Origin: Paramuribaculum sp.
GTDB taxonomy: Bacteria; Bacteroidota; Bacteroidia; Bacteroidales; Muribaculaceae
Length of the DNA stretch: 64,000 bases
Assembly: GCA_022511125.1 (NCBI GenBank)
Contig: JAFLSD010000002.1
Location: 62,001 to 126,000 of the forward strand
Reading direction: 5' to 3'
In this document: piece by piece, positions 9,592 through 19,326 of the stretch
Position numbering within the stretch: position 1 is the first letter of the stretch
Layout of the letters: every line of letters starts with the position of its first letter
Translations under genes and position numbers: made by a program
The notes under the pieces: generated by a model
What the model was told of the DNA's origin: nothing
What the model saw: only the letters and a program-made list of their open reading frames with translations
The model's database searches: none

Positions 9592-9847
9592 CAATAGATT
9601 TCATTCAACAAAACGACGGCGAGCGTTCTCCTTGGCTGTTTTTTGTCGCCGTAAAATCGGGGATAATTATGCTTCCTCGAAATTTCGTACAGAAATGGCG
9701 CTACAATCGTCGACAAAATCCGAGTAATAGGGTAACACATATTTTAAAAGAAATCTCACCAGAACGCAAGCAAATGGCCTTTATCGGCTTTTTATACATC
9801 AGGGTGCTGACAGGTGTATTAATTTCCAAACGAAACTTGTGCAAATT

Positions 9848-10795
9848 TCACCGTTGCCGGTTATTGTGGAGCAGGGAGCGTGGGAACATTTTGCGTACTC
9901 GAAGAATGATTTTGTCCACCGATTTGTCACCAACCACAATTGTTGTCGCGACGACAATCAAAAGTCCGCCTAAAATCTCCTGCCACGTAATCGACTGCCG
10001 AAGAACGGCCATGCTCAATATTACGGCCGTGACAGGTTCCAACGCTCCGAAAATGGCAGTCGACGTAGATCCTATGAGATGAATGGCTGCGGAGGTACAT
10101 GCCAAGGACACTACTGTGGGAATGAGTGCCAAAGCAAAAAGATTCAACCATCCGCCGGCCTTCTGAGGAACTGTGAGCTCCGATCCGGCCGCAATTGCGA
10201 ATAAAAATACGAAGCAGCCGAAAATCAGCACATAAAACAGCAGCTTGGTAGTTGGAATGGCAGAAACGACTTTCGATACGTTAACCAGCACAATATAAAG
10301 CGCGTAGGTCAGGGCTGAAATCATTACCAACAGACAACCGTAACCGCTTAATGAAGTCGTAGCATCAGATTTCATAAGCAAGAAAAGACCCGAGCACATG
10401 AAAAGCAGGCAAATCAACAGATTTATCTTAAACTTTTCATGAAAAAAGAAAATCATGATAACAGCCACCATTATCGGATAAACGAACAACAATGTGGAGG
10501 CAATGCCGGAATTCATATATCGGTAACTCTCAAAAAGAGTCAACGATGATAATGCCATCAATACGCCGAGCATCGCTACGGGAAAAATCTCGTCACGTTT
10601 CAGCGACAAAGGTATCTTTCTCACAAAAAGTACTATCAGTAGCAGTGGTATGCCGAGAGCATATCTGAACAGCAGAACTGAGTTCGGATTCATTCCTGTT
10701 TCGTAGAGAGGCACAGCGAAAGCGGGATTAGTTCCGTAAGCAGCCGCTGCTAAAGCAGCCAAAAAATATCCTTTAATCTTGTTAGACACAGACAT
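9848..10795 (-). CDS. EamA/DMT-family transporter
   Basis: The 315-residue protein has about ten hydrophobic segments arranged as two EamA repeats, with typical starts such as GYFLAALAAAAYGTNPAFAV in the first and YGCLLVMISALTYALYIVLV in the second. Members are inner-membrane exporters of metabolites or amino acids; the substrate cannot be read from the sequence. It has its own promoter box (TAAATTTG at 10819-10826, minus strand) and is separated from the upstream cobalamin locus by a strong terminator, so it is not part of the B12 regulon. Confidence 0.88.
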   Translation of the reverse strand: MSVSNKIKGYFLAALAAAAYGTNPAFAVPLYETGMNPNSVLLFRYALGIPLLLIVLFVRKIPLSLKRDEIFPVAMLGVLMALSSLTLFESYRYMNSGIASTLLFVYPIMVAVIMIFFFHEKFKINLLICLLFMCSGLFLLMKSDATTSLSGYGCLLVMISALTYALYIVLVNVSKVVSAIPTTKLLFYVLIFGCFVFLFAIAAGSELTVPQKAGGWLNLFALALIPTVVSLACTSAAIHLIGSTSTAIFGALEPVTAVILSMAVLRQSITWQEILGGLLIVVATTIVVGDKSVDKIILRVRKMFPRSLLHNNRQR

Positions 10796-10841
10796 GATAA
10801 GGCGATCATTTTAGCGTGCAAATTTAATCATTTGGCTCGAT

Positions 10842-10878
10842 AAGAAAAAGACGACGGAAACCCGAAGTTCCCACCGCC
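10842..10878 (-). terminator. Rho-independent terminator of the B12 uptake operon
   Basis: On the minus strand, GGCGGTGGGAAC pairs over 12 positions (with some G-U) with GTTTCCGTCGTC around a short TTCGG loop and is followed by TTTTT. It lies 50 bases after the stop of the lipoprotein gene. Confidence 0.85.
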
Positions 10879-10927
10879 TTCTTCCTCATCGTGGCAAAAA
10901 ATATTATAAAACCTTAAACATGTGTCG

Positions 10928-12199
10928 TTACTTGGTGTTTTCCAATACTCTTATCTGCTCGAAATAATAACCGGGAGCCATTTTGGCACCGAGAGTGGTC
11001 TGGCCGGTCTCGGCATTGTAAATATAAATCTGAGGCTGTCCTCCTTGAGGATCCACCCCTATGTATGCATTGTGATTTACATAGGCCATCCGTGACGAGA
11101 AGCGTCCGCTGCTGAATGCAAGGCGGCTGCCGTTGTATGTCACAGGTGAGGCACTCTTTGTCTGGATATTGATGACCGTATAGTAATGGCTGAAATCGTC
11201 GATTCCGGTGCCGTACGAATCATCTCTGGCATAAGCCATCACAGAGTTTCCACCCAGATACATCACCGAAATCAATTTTCCGCCGGCAGTGAATCCGTCG
11301 TAATTTTTATCGAAATCCGTAGCGTTGGCAGGAATCTTTAAGAGATGGCTTTCTTCACCCGAGCCCGAATCGGAAACGGTGGCTATATACAGGTCGTTGC
11401 TGTCGGATATGAAAGTAGTTGTCTGGAGGAGTTCGCCGTATGCCGTTCCCACCGTTTCGCAATCGAGGAAACACGTATTGATGGCTTCCACAGCCATGGT
11501 AGCGGGATTAATCACGGCCGTCAGCATCGGGGATGTCCTCACCCCGTATCGTCCGCTGCTGTCCTTAGCGTAATAGAAATAAAACAGTTTGTTGTCGGAA
11601 GGTCTGTAAGTCAGAATCCCTGAGGTCGTAAAGACTTCCCCTCCTTGAGGCAACGGAATGTTCATGGTGCCTTCTGAAATTATCGACATATTGTCGGCGT
11701 TAAGCTTTGTCCAGACAATCGCATTCGCATCGCCGTTGGCGGCCATGATGACCAACGTATTGTCGTCAATCCATGCGTGGGTGTATTTACGTGTCGCATA
11801 AGTGTTGGTTTGAAAACGACGTTCGGCAATCACTTGGATCTCATTGTCCTTGATGACATATTTGCTGAATCGGTCACCCGAGACAGGTACTTGATAATAG
11901 TAGGCTCCTTTGCAGATGGTTTCGAGTGAAAGAATAGCGTTTACTTCCGTTCCCGTTCCCTGAAATGTGATTTCGGGTTGATCGGCATCGAGTGAATTAA
12001 CGCTTCTCACAAGAGTCTGAACGTCACGTCCCATACCACCGTGTCGATCCAAAGCGACCCATAAGTCGAAATGGTAATCCTGGAGGATAGAAGGATCGTC
12101 GGGACCGTCGGGGCCGTCATTATTGTCGGAACAAGCTCCCATAAACATAGCCGTTGTCAGGGCTAAAAAAGCGGGAAGAAAAAACTTGATTTTTTTCAT
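10928..12199 (-). CDS. Surface lipoprotein of the B12 uptake operon (DUF4374-like, predicted beta-propeller)
   Basis: The 423-residue protein has a lipoprotein signal with lipobox MGAC (Cys23), followed by an acidic DNNDGPDGPDD stretch of the type that directs export to the cell surface in Bacteroidota. The body is beta-rich with repeated short blade-like units, resembling DUF4374 proteins; this assignment is by eye. It lies 38 bases after the BtuB-like receptor gene, and both are downstream of a cobalamin riboswitch. In Bacteroides, BtuB receptors work with surface propeller lipoproteins (BtuG) that capture cobalamins, so this is probably the cobalamin-capturing partner. The sequence does not show whether it is a true BtuG homologue. 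Confidence 0.7.
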   Translation of the reverse strand: MKKIKFFLPAFLALTTAMFMGACSDNNDGPDGPDDPSILQDYHFDLWVALDRHGGMGRDVQTLVRSVNSLDADQPEITFQGTGTEVNAILSLETICKGAYYYQVPVSGDRFSKYVIKDNEIQVIAERRFQTNTYATRKYTHAWIDDNTLVIMAANGDANAIVWTKLNADNMSIISEGTMNIPLPQGGEVFTTSGILTYRPSDNKLFYFYYAKDSSGRYGVRTSPMLTAVINPATMAVEAINTCFLDCETVGTAYGELLQTTTFISDSNDLYIATVSDSGSGEESHLLKIPANATDFDKNYDGFTAGGKLISVMYLGGNSVMAYARDDSYGTGIDDFSHYYTVINIQTKSASPVTYNGSRLAFSSGRFSSRMAYVNHNAYIGVDPQGGQPQIYIYNAETGQTTLGAKMAPGYYFEQIRVLENTK

Positions 12200-12237
12200 C
12201 GTTGAAAAATTTGGGTTTTAGTTTAAATTTAAGATGT

Positions 12238-14391
12238 TTAGTTTAAATATAATCTGAATTTCGCTGCGAAAGATCTTCCGGGTTTCTGTAACATGTAATT
12301 GTCGTATGCCAGTCGGTCGAATACGTTATTACATTCCAAGGATATATTATATCGTTGATTATGCCATGAATAGGAAAGGGAAATGTTGGCAAGGTGCTGA
12401 GTCGGTATCCTCGCTTTGGTCGCTATAGCGCCGAAGGCCTCCCAGTTGAGAAAATACCAGTGGATATATTGATATTCCATTCCGATCCTCAATCTGTCGG
12501 ACATCGAGGTAAGGTTACGGAAAGTGTAGGATGCTTCAGCATTTCCGAACATCCAGGGTCGGTTGGGCACTCTGTTCTTATATGTGGCCGAAGGATTTCC
12601 GTCGCTCTTGTATTTTTTTAAATCCCTGGCGTCACTCCAACTGCCGTTGAGCAATATCTGCAATTTATTGTCCCACGTGTAACTGATTTCAAAGTCAAAT
12701 CCTTTTATGTCGATAGCAGGTTCGTTGACATATTGCATCATTCCTTCTCTTTCCGAAACGGTAGCCCTGATATAGTTCTGGACATGCCTGATGAATCCGT
12801 TGGCTTCATAGCTTATCTGATTGACTTCTCCGAAATACCAGTTACCGAAAATGCCGAGATTAACGTTGTTGCTCGATTCGGGTACCAAGGTCAGATTCGG
12901 GTAGACAGTGGTTCCGTTACCTAATAGTTCACGTGCAAGAGGTAAACGAACGCTGTGCTCGTATGAGGCTTTTATGGAAGCTTTTTCCGAGAAAGAAAAA
13001 CGAGTTCCTACTCCTCCACCCCAATGATTTTTAGTTGTCTTGGAATCAATCTCCGACGAGCCTGTCACTGTTGAGTTATCAGTCTGGCCGATAGACAGGC
13101 TGTTGATATAGTTTTTAACGAAATAAGAAGTCTGCCATCTTTGCCCGAAAAATGTCTGCAAGTAGGTAAAAGAAACGATATGCTTCGTCACCACATCATT
13201 CGAAGGTTCAAAGGATTTATCGACCTTATCGGTGCGGTCATTGCCGTTTCGGTTTAACATATAGTTCAGCGAAAATGTATTATGACCGTTAAGTTCATAA
13301 TCGAGACCCGCGTTAACCACCGTAAGCGGCCTCTTATATATCCTGATGGTTCTCGCCTTGTTGTTCAATTCGTTTCCGGATGAAGGCATATAGGTTCCGT
13401 CCCATGAATACTTTCTATAAGTCGTATCGACAGTCTCACTGTGATCCCAAGTGTGGGAAAGGTTGATTCTTGCCGACAGAGCCTTCCATCTCTTGGCGTA
13501 TCTGGCCGCCATATTGGCTGAGTGAGAGTTACGTTCGGCCATGCCATAGACTTTGTTTTGCATGGCTCCTGTCTGCAATTCCTTATGCACTTTGCTGTAA
13601 GAGAAAGAGATGAAAAATTGGTCAGCCCAATTCACATCCTGCACTCCGGCTTCCAGTTGAGCGAACAACGACAGATAATCGTCATGGAAACGGGGCTTGT
13701 CGGCCAGAACATATTTATCGTCTTTTTCGCTCCACACTTCGACATCTTTCATCAAATAATCGTTTTTGGAATAATTGATGCTGAAAGTAGGTCGGACGGC
13801 AATCGCAGTTTTCGGTATGTATACCTGTCCGGTAATATCTCCGGAGTGTGTGTGGAAAGAACCAATTCCATAGGAAGCGTCGAGAAAGTTGTTTCTGCGT
13901 TTTTTCGTTACGATATTAACCGCTCCTCCAAGAGCATCAGAACCCAAGTATGTAGGGACGACCCCTTTATACAATTCAACTCTCTCGACGATATTAAGAG
14001 GCAGATTATCAAGATTCATGCCGCTTCCTTTCGTTTCTATCGGGACGCCGTCGATAAAATAACGGATCGAATTGCCCGACAACCCGTTAATCGACAGGTC
14101 GTAGTCGGATCCCACTCCCCCTTCGCGTCTTATGCGTATACCGGCCGACTTCCCGATAAGATCGTTAAGAGTGTTGAGTCGGTTCACAGCCGTACCGATA
14201 TCGATGGCGTTCGCCGAAAAGGTGCTTTCTTTCAGCTGCCTCGATTTCGAGCGTCCCGACACCGTTACATCCTTCAGTCTTACTTCCGGTGCAACGCTGT
14301 CGCTGTCAACGGGCAAAACGACAGCTTTGCACTCAAATCCGGCAAGAATCGAGATTAGGGTTAGGATCAGTATGTTAATTTTTTTACACAT
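12238..14391 (-). CDS. btuB: TonB-dependent cobalamin receptor, BtuB-like
   Basis: The 717-residue outer-membrane receptor has a signal peptide (residues 1-23), a plug domain of about residues 37-155 (VTVSGRSKSRQL onward, with SGNSIRYFIDGVPIETKG and ALGGAVNIVTKKRR), and a beta-barrel ending in a terminal aromatic-rich strand (SFAAKFRLYLN). It lacks the carboxypeptidase-like extension of SusC proteins. The substrate call rests on the cobalamin riboswitch directly upstream, together with the paired surface lipoprotein; the plug and barrel alone would not fix it. It probably imports cobalamins or corrinoids using TonB energy. Confidence 0.85.
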   Translation of the reverse strand: MCKKINILILTLISILAGFECKAVVLPVDSDSVAPEVRLKDVTVSGRSKSRQLKESTFSANAIDIGTAVNRLNTLNDLIGKSAGIRIRREGGVGSDYDLSINGLSGNSIRYFIDGVPIETKGSGMNLDNLPLNIVERVELYKGVVPTYLGSDALGGAVNIVTKKRRNNFLDASYGIGSFHTHSGDITGQVYIPKTAIAVRPTFSINYSKNDYLMKDVEVWSEKDDKYVLADKPRFHDDYLSLFAQLEAGVQDVNWADQFFISFSYSKVHKELQTGAMQNKVYGMAERNSHSANMAARYAKRWKALSARINLSHTWDHSETVDTTYRKYSWDGTYMPSSGNELNNKARTIRIYKRPLTVVNAGLDYELNGHNTFSLNYMLNRNGNDRTDKVDKSFEPSNDVVTKHIVSFTYLQTFFGQRWQTSYFVKNYINSLSIGQTDNSTVTGSSEIDSKTTKNHWGGGVGTRFSFSEKASIKASYEHSVRLPLARELLGNGTTVYPNLTLVPESSNNVNLGIFGNWYFGEVNQISYEANGFIRHVQNYIRATVSEREGMMQYVNEPAIDIKGFDFEISYTWDNKLQILLNGSWSDARDLKKYKSDGNPSATYKNRVPNRPWMFGNAEASYTFRNLTSMSDRLRIGMEYQYIHWYFLNWEAFGAIATKARIPTQHLANISLSYSWHNQRYNISLECNNVFDRLAYDNYMLQKPGRSFAAKFRLYLN

Positions 14392-14536
14392 AAAAAAACG
14401 ACAGATATGTCAGGGGAAAAGACCTTTCAACATATCCGCCTCCAAGCCACCGCGACACTCCGGTCGAAGTCGCATTATGAGCCTTTATGCTGTTTTGACG
14501 TCTTATTTTCCCGAAAACTTCAAAACTATGTATGAA

Positions 14537-14716
14537 CTCGGCAGGTCTTCTGACTTATCCCATCGTTCCGGATGCCTTCCCATCGTCCTCGTGTGACGAC
14601 AGTGACCTTATTTCCGGTCGAATCTTCCATTAAGGGGGACTCACAGCAGCGGGTCTGTCCGGGACTTTCACCCGGTTCCCTTTTCACAGCGGTTTTCACG
14701 CCGCAGCACCGATTCA
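14537..14716 (-). ncRNA. Cobalamin (AdoCbl) riboswitch
   Basis: Read on the minus strand, this segment has the conserved order of the cobalamin element: GGGAACCGGGTGAAAGTCCC, then GACAGACCCGCTGCTGTGA, the B12-box region around AAGGTCACTGTC, GGGAAGGC, and the closing AGTCAGAAGACCTGCC. It lies in the 5' leader of the btuB-lipoprotein operon, with about 145 bases left before the start codon for an expression platform. In that space GCGAC/GTCGC can pair, and a short GACA/TGTC hairpin followed by a T-run touches the start codon. Binding of cobalamin is expected to lower expression of the uptake genes. Confidence 0.96.
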
Positions 14717-14721
14717 CGCCG

Positions 14722-14729
14722 CAAAGTTA
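14722..14729 (-). promoter_or_regulatory. Promoter -7 box of the riboswitch-btuB transcript
   Basis: On the minus strand TAACTTTG lies about 18 bases after a TTTG, the standard Bacteroidota spacing, and just upstream of the riboswitch 5' end. Confidence 0.65.
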
Positions 14730-14946
14730 CAACTATTTTTCATTTCACAAAACCCGAGCCAATTATTTTTCAAGAGCGGATTATTTCTAAGTTTGCATCT
14801 AAGAGTCTGAGATGAAACGCTTTTTTCCCGTGTAACGAGATTTTTATCAAAATATGTAGAAAAATTTAGACATGCGAACGGAGAAAGATGCCGATAAACG
14901 GACTAAAATTATTACATTTGCGGAAGTAAATAAAAACTAATGAGAT

Positions 14947-16173
14947 ATGACAGTAACCGACCGTTTTCTACAGTATGTGAGATTTGACACTCAGAGCGAC
15001 GAACTGACTAATATGACCCCGTCAACTCCCGGACAGATGACTTTCGCACGTCATCTTGAAGAAGAATTAAAGAAAATGGGGCTTAGCGAAATAACCTTGG
15101 ACGACAACGGCTATCTGATGGCCAGCCTGCCATCGAACAGCGACCGTACGGACATACCGACCATCGGTTTCATAGCCCACCTCGACACTTCACCCGATAT
15201 GTCGGGCAAACATGTTTCGCCCCGCATCATCGAGAGCTATCCCGGCGGAGATATCGTTTTAAATCCTGAGAAAAACATCGTTCTGCGTCCCGAAGAGTTT
15301 CCGGAGCTTTACGATTATATCGGTCAGCCGCTGATAGTGACCGACGGAAATACCCTTTTAGGAGCCGACGACAAAGCTGGAATAGCAGAGATCATAACTG
15401 CGGTAGATTATCTCCAGAAACATCCCGAAATCAAACACGGTAAAATCCGAATCGCCTTCAACCCGGACGAGGAGATAGGTCAGGGCGCTCACAAATTTGA
15501 CGTGGATCTTTTCGGAGCCGACTGGGCCTACACTATGGACGGCGGAGCCATAGGCGAACTTGAGTATGAGAATTTCAATGCGGCAGTGGCGAAAGTCACA
15601 TTCAAGGGACGCAATGTGCATCCGGGATCGGCGAAACATAAGATGATCAATTCCATAAGAATCGCCAACCAGTTCGCCATCATGTTGCCTCGCTGGGAAA
15701 CGCCCGAGCATACCGAAGGTTACGAGGGTTTCTATCATCTGATATCCATTGAGGGGACTGTAGAGAAAACCGTATTGACCTACATAATCCGTGACCACGA
15801 CCGCGACCGTTTCGAACGCAGAAAGAAGGAATTCGAACACCTGACGAGGAAGATAAACAACGAATTTCCCGATTGCGCCGAGCTTGAGATAAAAGACCAA
15901 TATTTCAACATGCGCGAGAAAATCGAGCCGGTGATGCACATAATCGACATCGCAAAAGCGGCTATGGAACGTGTCGGCGTACATCCGGTTGTAGTTCCTA
16001 TCCGAGGGGGCACGGACGGAGCGCAGCTATCGTTCAAAGGTCTCCCCTGCCCGAATATTTTTGCGGGCGGCCTGAATTTCCACGGCCGTTACGAGTATGT
16101 GCCCATACCTTCGATGGAGAAAGCCACTGAGGTGATAGTGGAAATAGCCAAAATCGTTGGTGAAAAACGGTAA
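14947..16173 (+). CDS. pepT: Peptidase T (tripeptide aminopeptidase)
   Basis: This M20 family zinc enzyme removes the N-terminal residue from tripeptides in the cytosol. The metal and catalytic motifs are visible in order: AHLDTSPD with His78, [13 protein letters not shown] with its Asp near residue 140, [14 protein letters not shown] near residue 174, and [12 protein letters not shown]. Length (408) and the start [19 protein letters not shown] match the family. A promoter box TACATTTG lies about 30 bases before the ATG. It overlaps the start of miaA. Confidence 0.96.
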   Translation: MTVTDRFLQYVRFDTQSDELTNMTPSTPGQMTFARHLEEELKKMGLSEITLDDNGYLMASLPSNSDRTDIPTIGFIAHLDTSPDMSGKHVSPRIIESYPGGDIVLNPEKNIVLRPEEFPELYDYIGQPLIVTDGNTLLGADDKAGIAEIITAVDYLQKHPEIKHGKIRIAFNPDEEIGQGAHKFDVDLFGADWAYTMDGGAIGELEYENFNAAVAKVTFKGRNVHPGSAKHKMINSIRIANQFAIMLPRWETPEHTEGYEGFYHLISIEGTVEKTVLTYIIRDHDRDRFERRKKEFEHLTRKINNEFPDCAELEIKDQYFNMREKIEPVMHIIDIAKAAMERVGVHPVVVPIRGGTDGAQLSFKGLPCPNIFAGGLNFHGRYEYVPIPSMEKATEVIVEIAKIVGEKR

Positions 16174-17077
16174 GACACTATTAGTCGTCACCGGCCCTAC
16201 AGGTTCGGGTAAGACCGAACTTGCTATCCGTATTACCGAGGCGACAGGCAGCGAAATCATTTCGGCCGACTCCCGACAGATCTACAAGGATATTCCCATC
16301 GGCACGGCCGCTCCTACGTCGTATGAACTGGCCAAGGCAAAGCATCATCTTGTAGGAATTCTCGATCTCGAGGATTATTACAGTGCAGCCCGTTTCGAAC
16401 AGGATGCGAGCCGTCTGCTTAATGAAATCTGGCGTACTAACGATTTAGGCATCGTTTGCGGAGGCTCGATGATGTATATCGACGCACTTTGTAACGGTAT
16501 CGACGACCTTCCGGATATTTCCGCCGAGAACCGGCGGATAGCTTACTCCATAATGGAGCAAGGCGGTCTTCAGGCGGTCAGAGATAGGCTGAAAGAGTTG
16601 GATCCGGAATATTACAACCGAGCCGATCTGAACAATCACAAGCGTCTGATCCATGCGATAGAAGTGAGCTTGCAAGCAGGCCGTCCCTATTCGTCGCTAC
16701 TTACGGGAAAGCGAGTAAAAAGGGATTATAAAATAGTGAAAGTTGCATTAGACCGGGACAGAGACACGCTATTTGAGCGTATCAACCGCAGAGTAGATCG
16801 AATGATAGCGGAAGGCATGGAGGAGGAGGCGTCAAAAGTTTATCATAAACGGCATTTGAACTCCCTGAATACGGTCGGATTCAAGGAACTTTTCATGGCC
16901 ATAGAGGGCAAGATGGATAGAGAGACGGCTATAGCGCGCATAGCGAAAAATACACGTGTATATGCAAAAAAACAGCTGACCTGGATGAAAAAAGACCCCG
17001 AAATCGTCCTTTTAAACCCCGAAACGGCATATCAGGACACACTGAATCTTTTGGGATTGAGCCACCTAACGGTTTAG
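16160..17077 (+). CDS. miaA: tRNA dimethylallyltransferase
   Basis: MiaA transfers an isopentenyl group to A37 of tRNAs that read codons starting with U. The P-loop [10 protein letters not shown] is at residues 11-20 and is followed by the signature [25 protein letters not shown] occurs in the second half. There is no ATG near the expected N-terminus: the only choices are TTG at 16157 or GTG at 16160, both inside the last codons of pepT, and GTG gives the more typical (M)[11 protein letters not shown]. The 14-base overlap suggests coupling with pepT. Confidence 0.93.
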   Translation: MKNGKTLLVVTGPTGSGKTELAIRITEATGSEIISADSRQIYKDIPIGTAAPTSYELAKAKHHLVGILDLEDYYSAARFEQDASRLLNEIWRTNDLGIVCGGSMMYIDALCNGIDDLPDISAENRRIAYSIMEQGGLQAVRDRLKELDPEYYNRADLNNHKRLIHAIEVSLQAGRPYSSLLTGKRVKRDYKIVKVALDRDRDTLFERINRRVDRMIAEGMEEEASKVYHKRHLNSLNTVGFKELFMAIEGKMDRETAIARIAKNTRVYAKKQLTWMKKDPEIVLLNPETAYQDTLNLLGLSHLTV

Positions 17078-17109
17078 GATTGAAATTTGCGGAAATGCAT
17101 AATTATTTG

Positions 17110-17117
17110 TAATTTTG
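17110..17117 (+). promoter_or_regulatory. Promoter -7 box of the GH20 gene
   Basis: TAATTTTG matches TAnnTTTG and lies 58 bases before the start codon in the short gap after miaA. Confidence 0.45.
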
Positions 17118-17175
17118 TTTAATAGGTCACTTTACCTCTAACTTGTAGATTAATTTCAATAATTTATTTCATATC

Positions 17176-19224
17176 ATGTTGAAGAAATTTTTTTTCGTCG
17201 CATTAGCAGTTTTTATTGCACATAACGCCTCTATTAACGGCCAGCTTAATAGTTCCGTAACACCTCTACCGGTGTCGATTACAGAAGGCAAGGGTGAATT
17301 TACCATAACTTCCTCAACCCCGCTGAACATCAACGCCCCGCAGCCCGACAAGGAACGACTGCTGAAATATGCTTCGGAAAATCTTCAAGGTTATTCCGGG
17401 AAGACCGGAAATGCCGGCAAAACTCCGGCTATATCCCTAAACATTGTGAAAAGTATAGACGGTACAGATTCACCTGAGGGTTACCGACTTGTATCAGATC
17501 CGAAAGGGATAGTAATCGAAGCCACGGGCGCAGCCGGACTTTTCTACGGACTACAAACTCTGATACAACTCGCCGACGAGACTAACAAGGTTCCCGCTGT
17601 AACGATCACCGACTATCCGAGATTGGAATATCGCGGGATGATGCTCGACATTTCAAGGCATTTCCGTGACAAGGAGTTTATCAAGAAACAGATAGACGCA
17701 ATAGCCAAACTGAAATTAAACAAACTGCATTTGCATCTGACCGATGCCGCTGGATGGCGCATCGAAATAAAGAAATATCCTCGTCTGACCGAATATGCAG
17801 CTTGGAGACCCGAGGAAACCTGGAAAGAATGGAACGACGGAGGAAACCGATATATAGAGGGCAGCAATCCTCTGGCGCACGGAGGCTATCTGACTCAAGA
17901 GGATGCCCGTGAAATCGTGGAGTACGCAGCTGACCGTTATATCACGGTCATTCCCGAAATCGAGATGCCGTCGCACTCTGAAGAAGTGACGGCAACGTTT
18001 CCCGAACTGTCATGCACCCACGGCAAGCAACCGGACGTCTGCGTGGGAAACGAGAAGACGTTCGAGTTTTTCGAAAACGTTCTGGATGAAATCATCGATA
18101 TTTTCCCTTCTGAATATATCCATATCGGCGGAGACGAAGCGAGCAAACAAGCGTGGAAAGAATGCGAACTTTGTTTGGCTCGCATGGAAAAGGAAAACCT
18201 GAAGAATGTAGACGAGCTTCAGAGCTACATGATAGAAAGGATGGAGAAATATTTGAACTCGAAAGGCCGAGAAATAATCGGTTGGGACGAGATCATGGAA
18301 GGAGGTCTGGCTCCTAATGCGACGGTGATGTCGTGGCGCGGAACCGAGGGCGGCATCAAGGCAGCCGAGAGCGGTCACAAGGCTATCATGGCTCCCGGAG
18401 GATATTGCTATCTGGACAGCTATCAGGATGCTCCTGCCACGCAGCCCGAGGCAATAAGCGGATACACTCCCCTCAGTCGAGTCTACAGCTACAATCCCGT
18501 GCCCGATACTCTGAGCGCGGATATCCAGAAATATATCACCGGCATCCAGGGCAATCTTTGGTGTGAATATGTTCCGACAGCTCAACATGCGGAATATATG
18601 CTATATCCAAGAATGATAGCTATTTCGGAAATCGGCTGGACCCCACAGGAGCTACGCGATTGGGACAATTTCTATCCCCGGGCGTTGAAAGTCAACGACA
18701 GGATGCAGCGAGAAGGTTATCACGTGTTCGACCTGCGCGGAGAAGTAGGCAACCGTAGGGAAGCCGTTCTCGGAACAGACCACTTGGGAAAGGGCAAAAA
18801 AGTGACGTACAACGTTCCGTGGTGGGGACGATATAACGCGAATTTCGACAGCACCCTCACCGACGGAGAGCGCGGAGGATGGAGCTACGGTGACGGGAAG
18901 TGGCAAGGTTTCCTTTATCGCGGCAACCAACGAGTAGACGTAACTATCGACCTCGAAAAGGAGGAGGAAATAAGCTATATCGGGGCTGATTTCATGCAGA
19001 TAATCGGTCCCGGCGTATGGTTGCCGGCGAAAGTTGTAATCTCCGTGTCGGACGACGGCGAGAATTTCCGCGAATTGGCGACAATCGAGCATGAACAGAA
19101 AGCTACGTCAGGCCTGTCGTTCAAAACCTACGCATGGGAAGGCAAGACAAAAGCGCGTTATGTCCGCTATGTGGCCAATTCGACCGAAGGCTGCCAGTTC
19201 ACGGACGAAATAGTGATAAGATAA
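17176..19224 (+). CDS. Secreted beta-N-acetylhexosaminidase, glycoside hydrolase family 20
   Basis: The 682-residue protein has a signal peptide (residues 1-22). It continues with the GH20 N-terminal helper domain (about 28-145) and the catalytic barrel, which starts at YPRLEYRGMMLDISRHFRDK. The catalytic Asp-Glu pair is Asp320-Glu321 in HIGGDEA, used for substrate-assisted removal of terminal GlcNAc or GalNAc. From about residue 545 a discoidin-like beta domain follows (VTIDLEKEEEISYIGADF and KARYVRYVANS), probably a carbohydrate-binding module. The likely site is the periplasm or cell surface, on mucin or other host or dietary glycans. It stands alone, without SusC/SusD partners. Confidence 0.94.
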   Translation: MLKKFFFVALAVFIAHNASINGQLNSSVTPLPVSITEGKGEFTITSSTPLNINAPQPDKERLLKYASENLQGYSGKTGNAGKTPAISLNIVKSIDGTDSPEGYRLVSDPKGIVIEATGAAGLFYGLQTLIQLADETNKVPAVTITDYPRLEYRGMMLDISRHFRDKEFIKKQIDAIAKLKLNKLHLHLTDAAGWRIEIKKYPRLTEYAAWRPEETWKEWNDGGNRYIEGSNPLAHGGYLTQEDAREIVEYAADRYITVIPEIEMPSHSEEVTATFPELSCTHGKQPDVCVGNEKTFEFFENVLDEIIDIFPSEYIHIGGDEASKQAWKECELCLARMEKENLKNVDELQSYMIERMEKYLNSKGREIIGWDEIMEGGLAPNATVMSWRGTEGGIKAAESGHKAIMAPGGYCYLDSYQDAPATQPEAISGYTPLSRVYSYNPVPDTLSADIQKYITGIQGNLWCEYVPTAQHAEYMLYPRMIAISEIGWTPQELRDWDNFYPRALKVNDRMQREGYHVFDLRGEVGNRREAVLGTDHLGKGKKVTYNVPWWGRYNANFDSTLTDGERGGWSYGDGKWQGFLYRGNQRVDVTIDLEKEEEISYIGADFMQIIGPGVWLPAKVVISVSDDGENFRELATIEHEQKATSGLSFKTYAWEGKTKARYVRYVANSTEGCQFTDEIVIR

Positions 19225-19267
19225 CGTATCTTTGTAGCTTTATGGAATTTTAATTTTATCAAACTTA

Positions 19268-19307
19268 TAAAAAAGCACTTGATTATCACTATAATATAAT
19301 CAAGTGC
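19268..19307 (-). terminator. Strong terminator after the small secreted gene
   Basis: GCACTTGATTAT and ATAATCAAGTGC form a perfect 12-base inverted repeat with a 9-base spacer, followed on the minus strand by TTTTTT. It also lies 50 bases after the GH20 stop and may act weakly in the plus direction. Confidence 0.88.
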
Positions 19308-19326
19308 CTAAAATTTTTGATATAAC

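Noticed and set aside
9616-9652. Inverted repeat ACGGCGA/TCGCCGT after hutI as a terminator
   Set aside because: The loop of 23 bases is long and no T-run follows the second arm.
9372-10082. 236-codon open frame on the plus strand
   Set aside because: It overlaps the end of hutI in another frame and the EamA gene antisense; the translation is not protein-like.
13522-14358. 278-codon open frame on the plus strand
   Set aside because: It is antisense to the btuB-like gene, whose domains and riboswitch are clear.
14400-14413. Short hairpin GACA/TGTC with T-run at the btuB start codon as a riboswitch terminator
   Set aside because: Only four base pairs form, too weak to call a terminator on its own.
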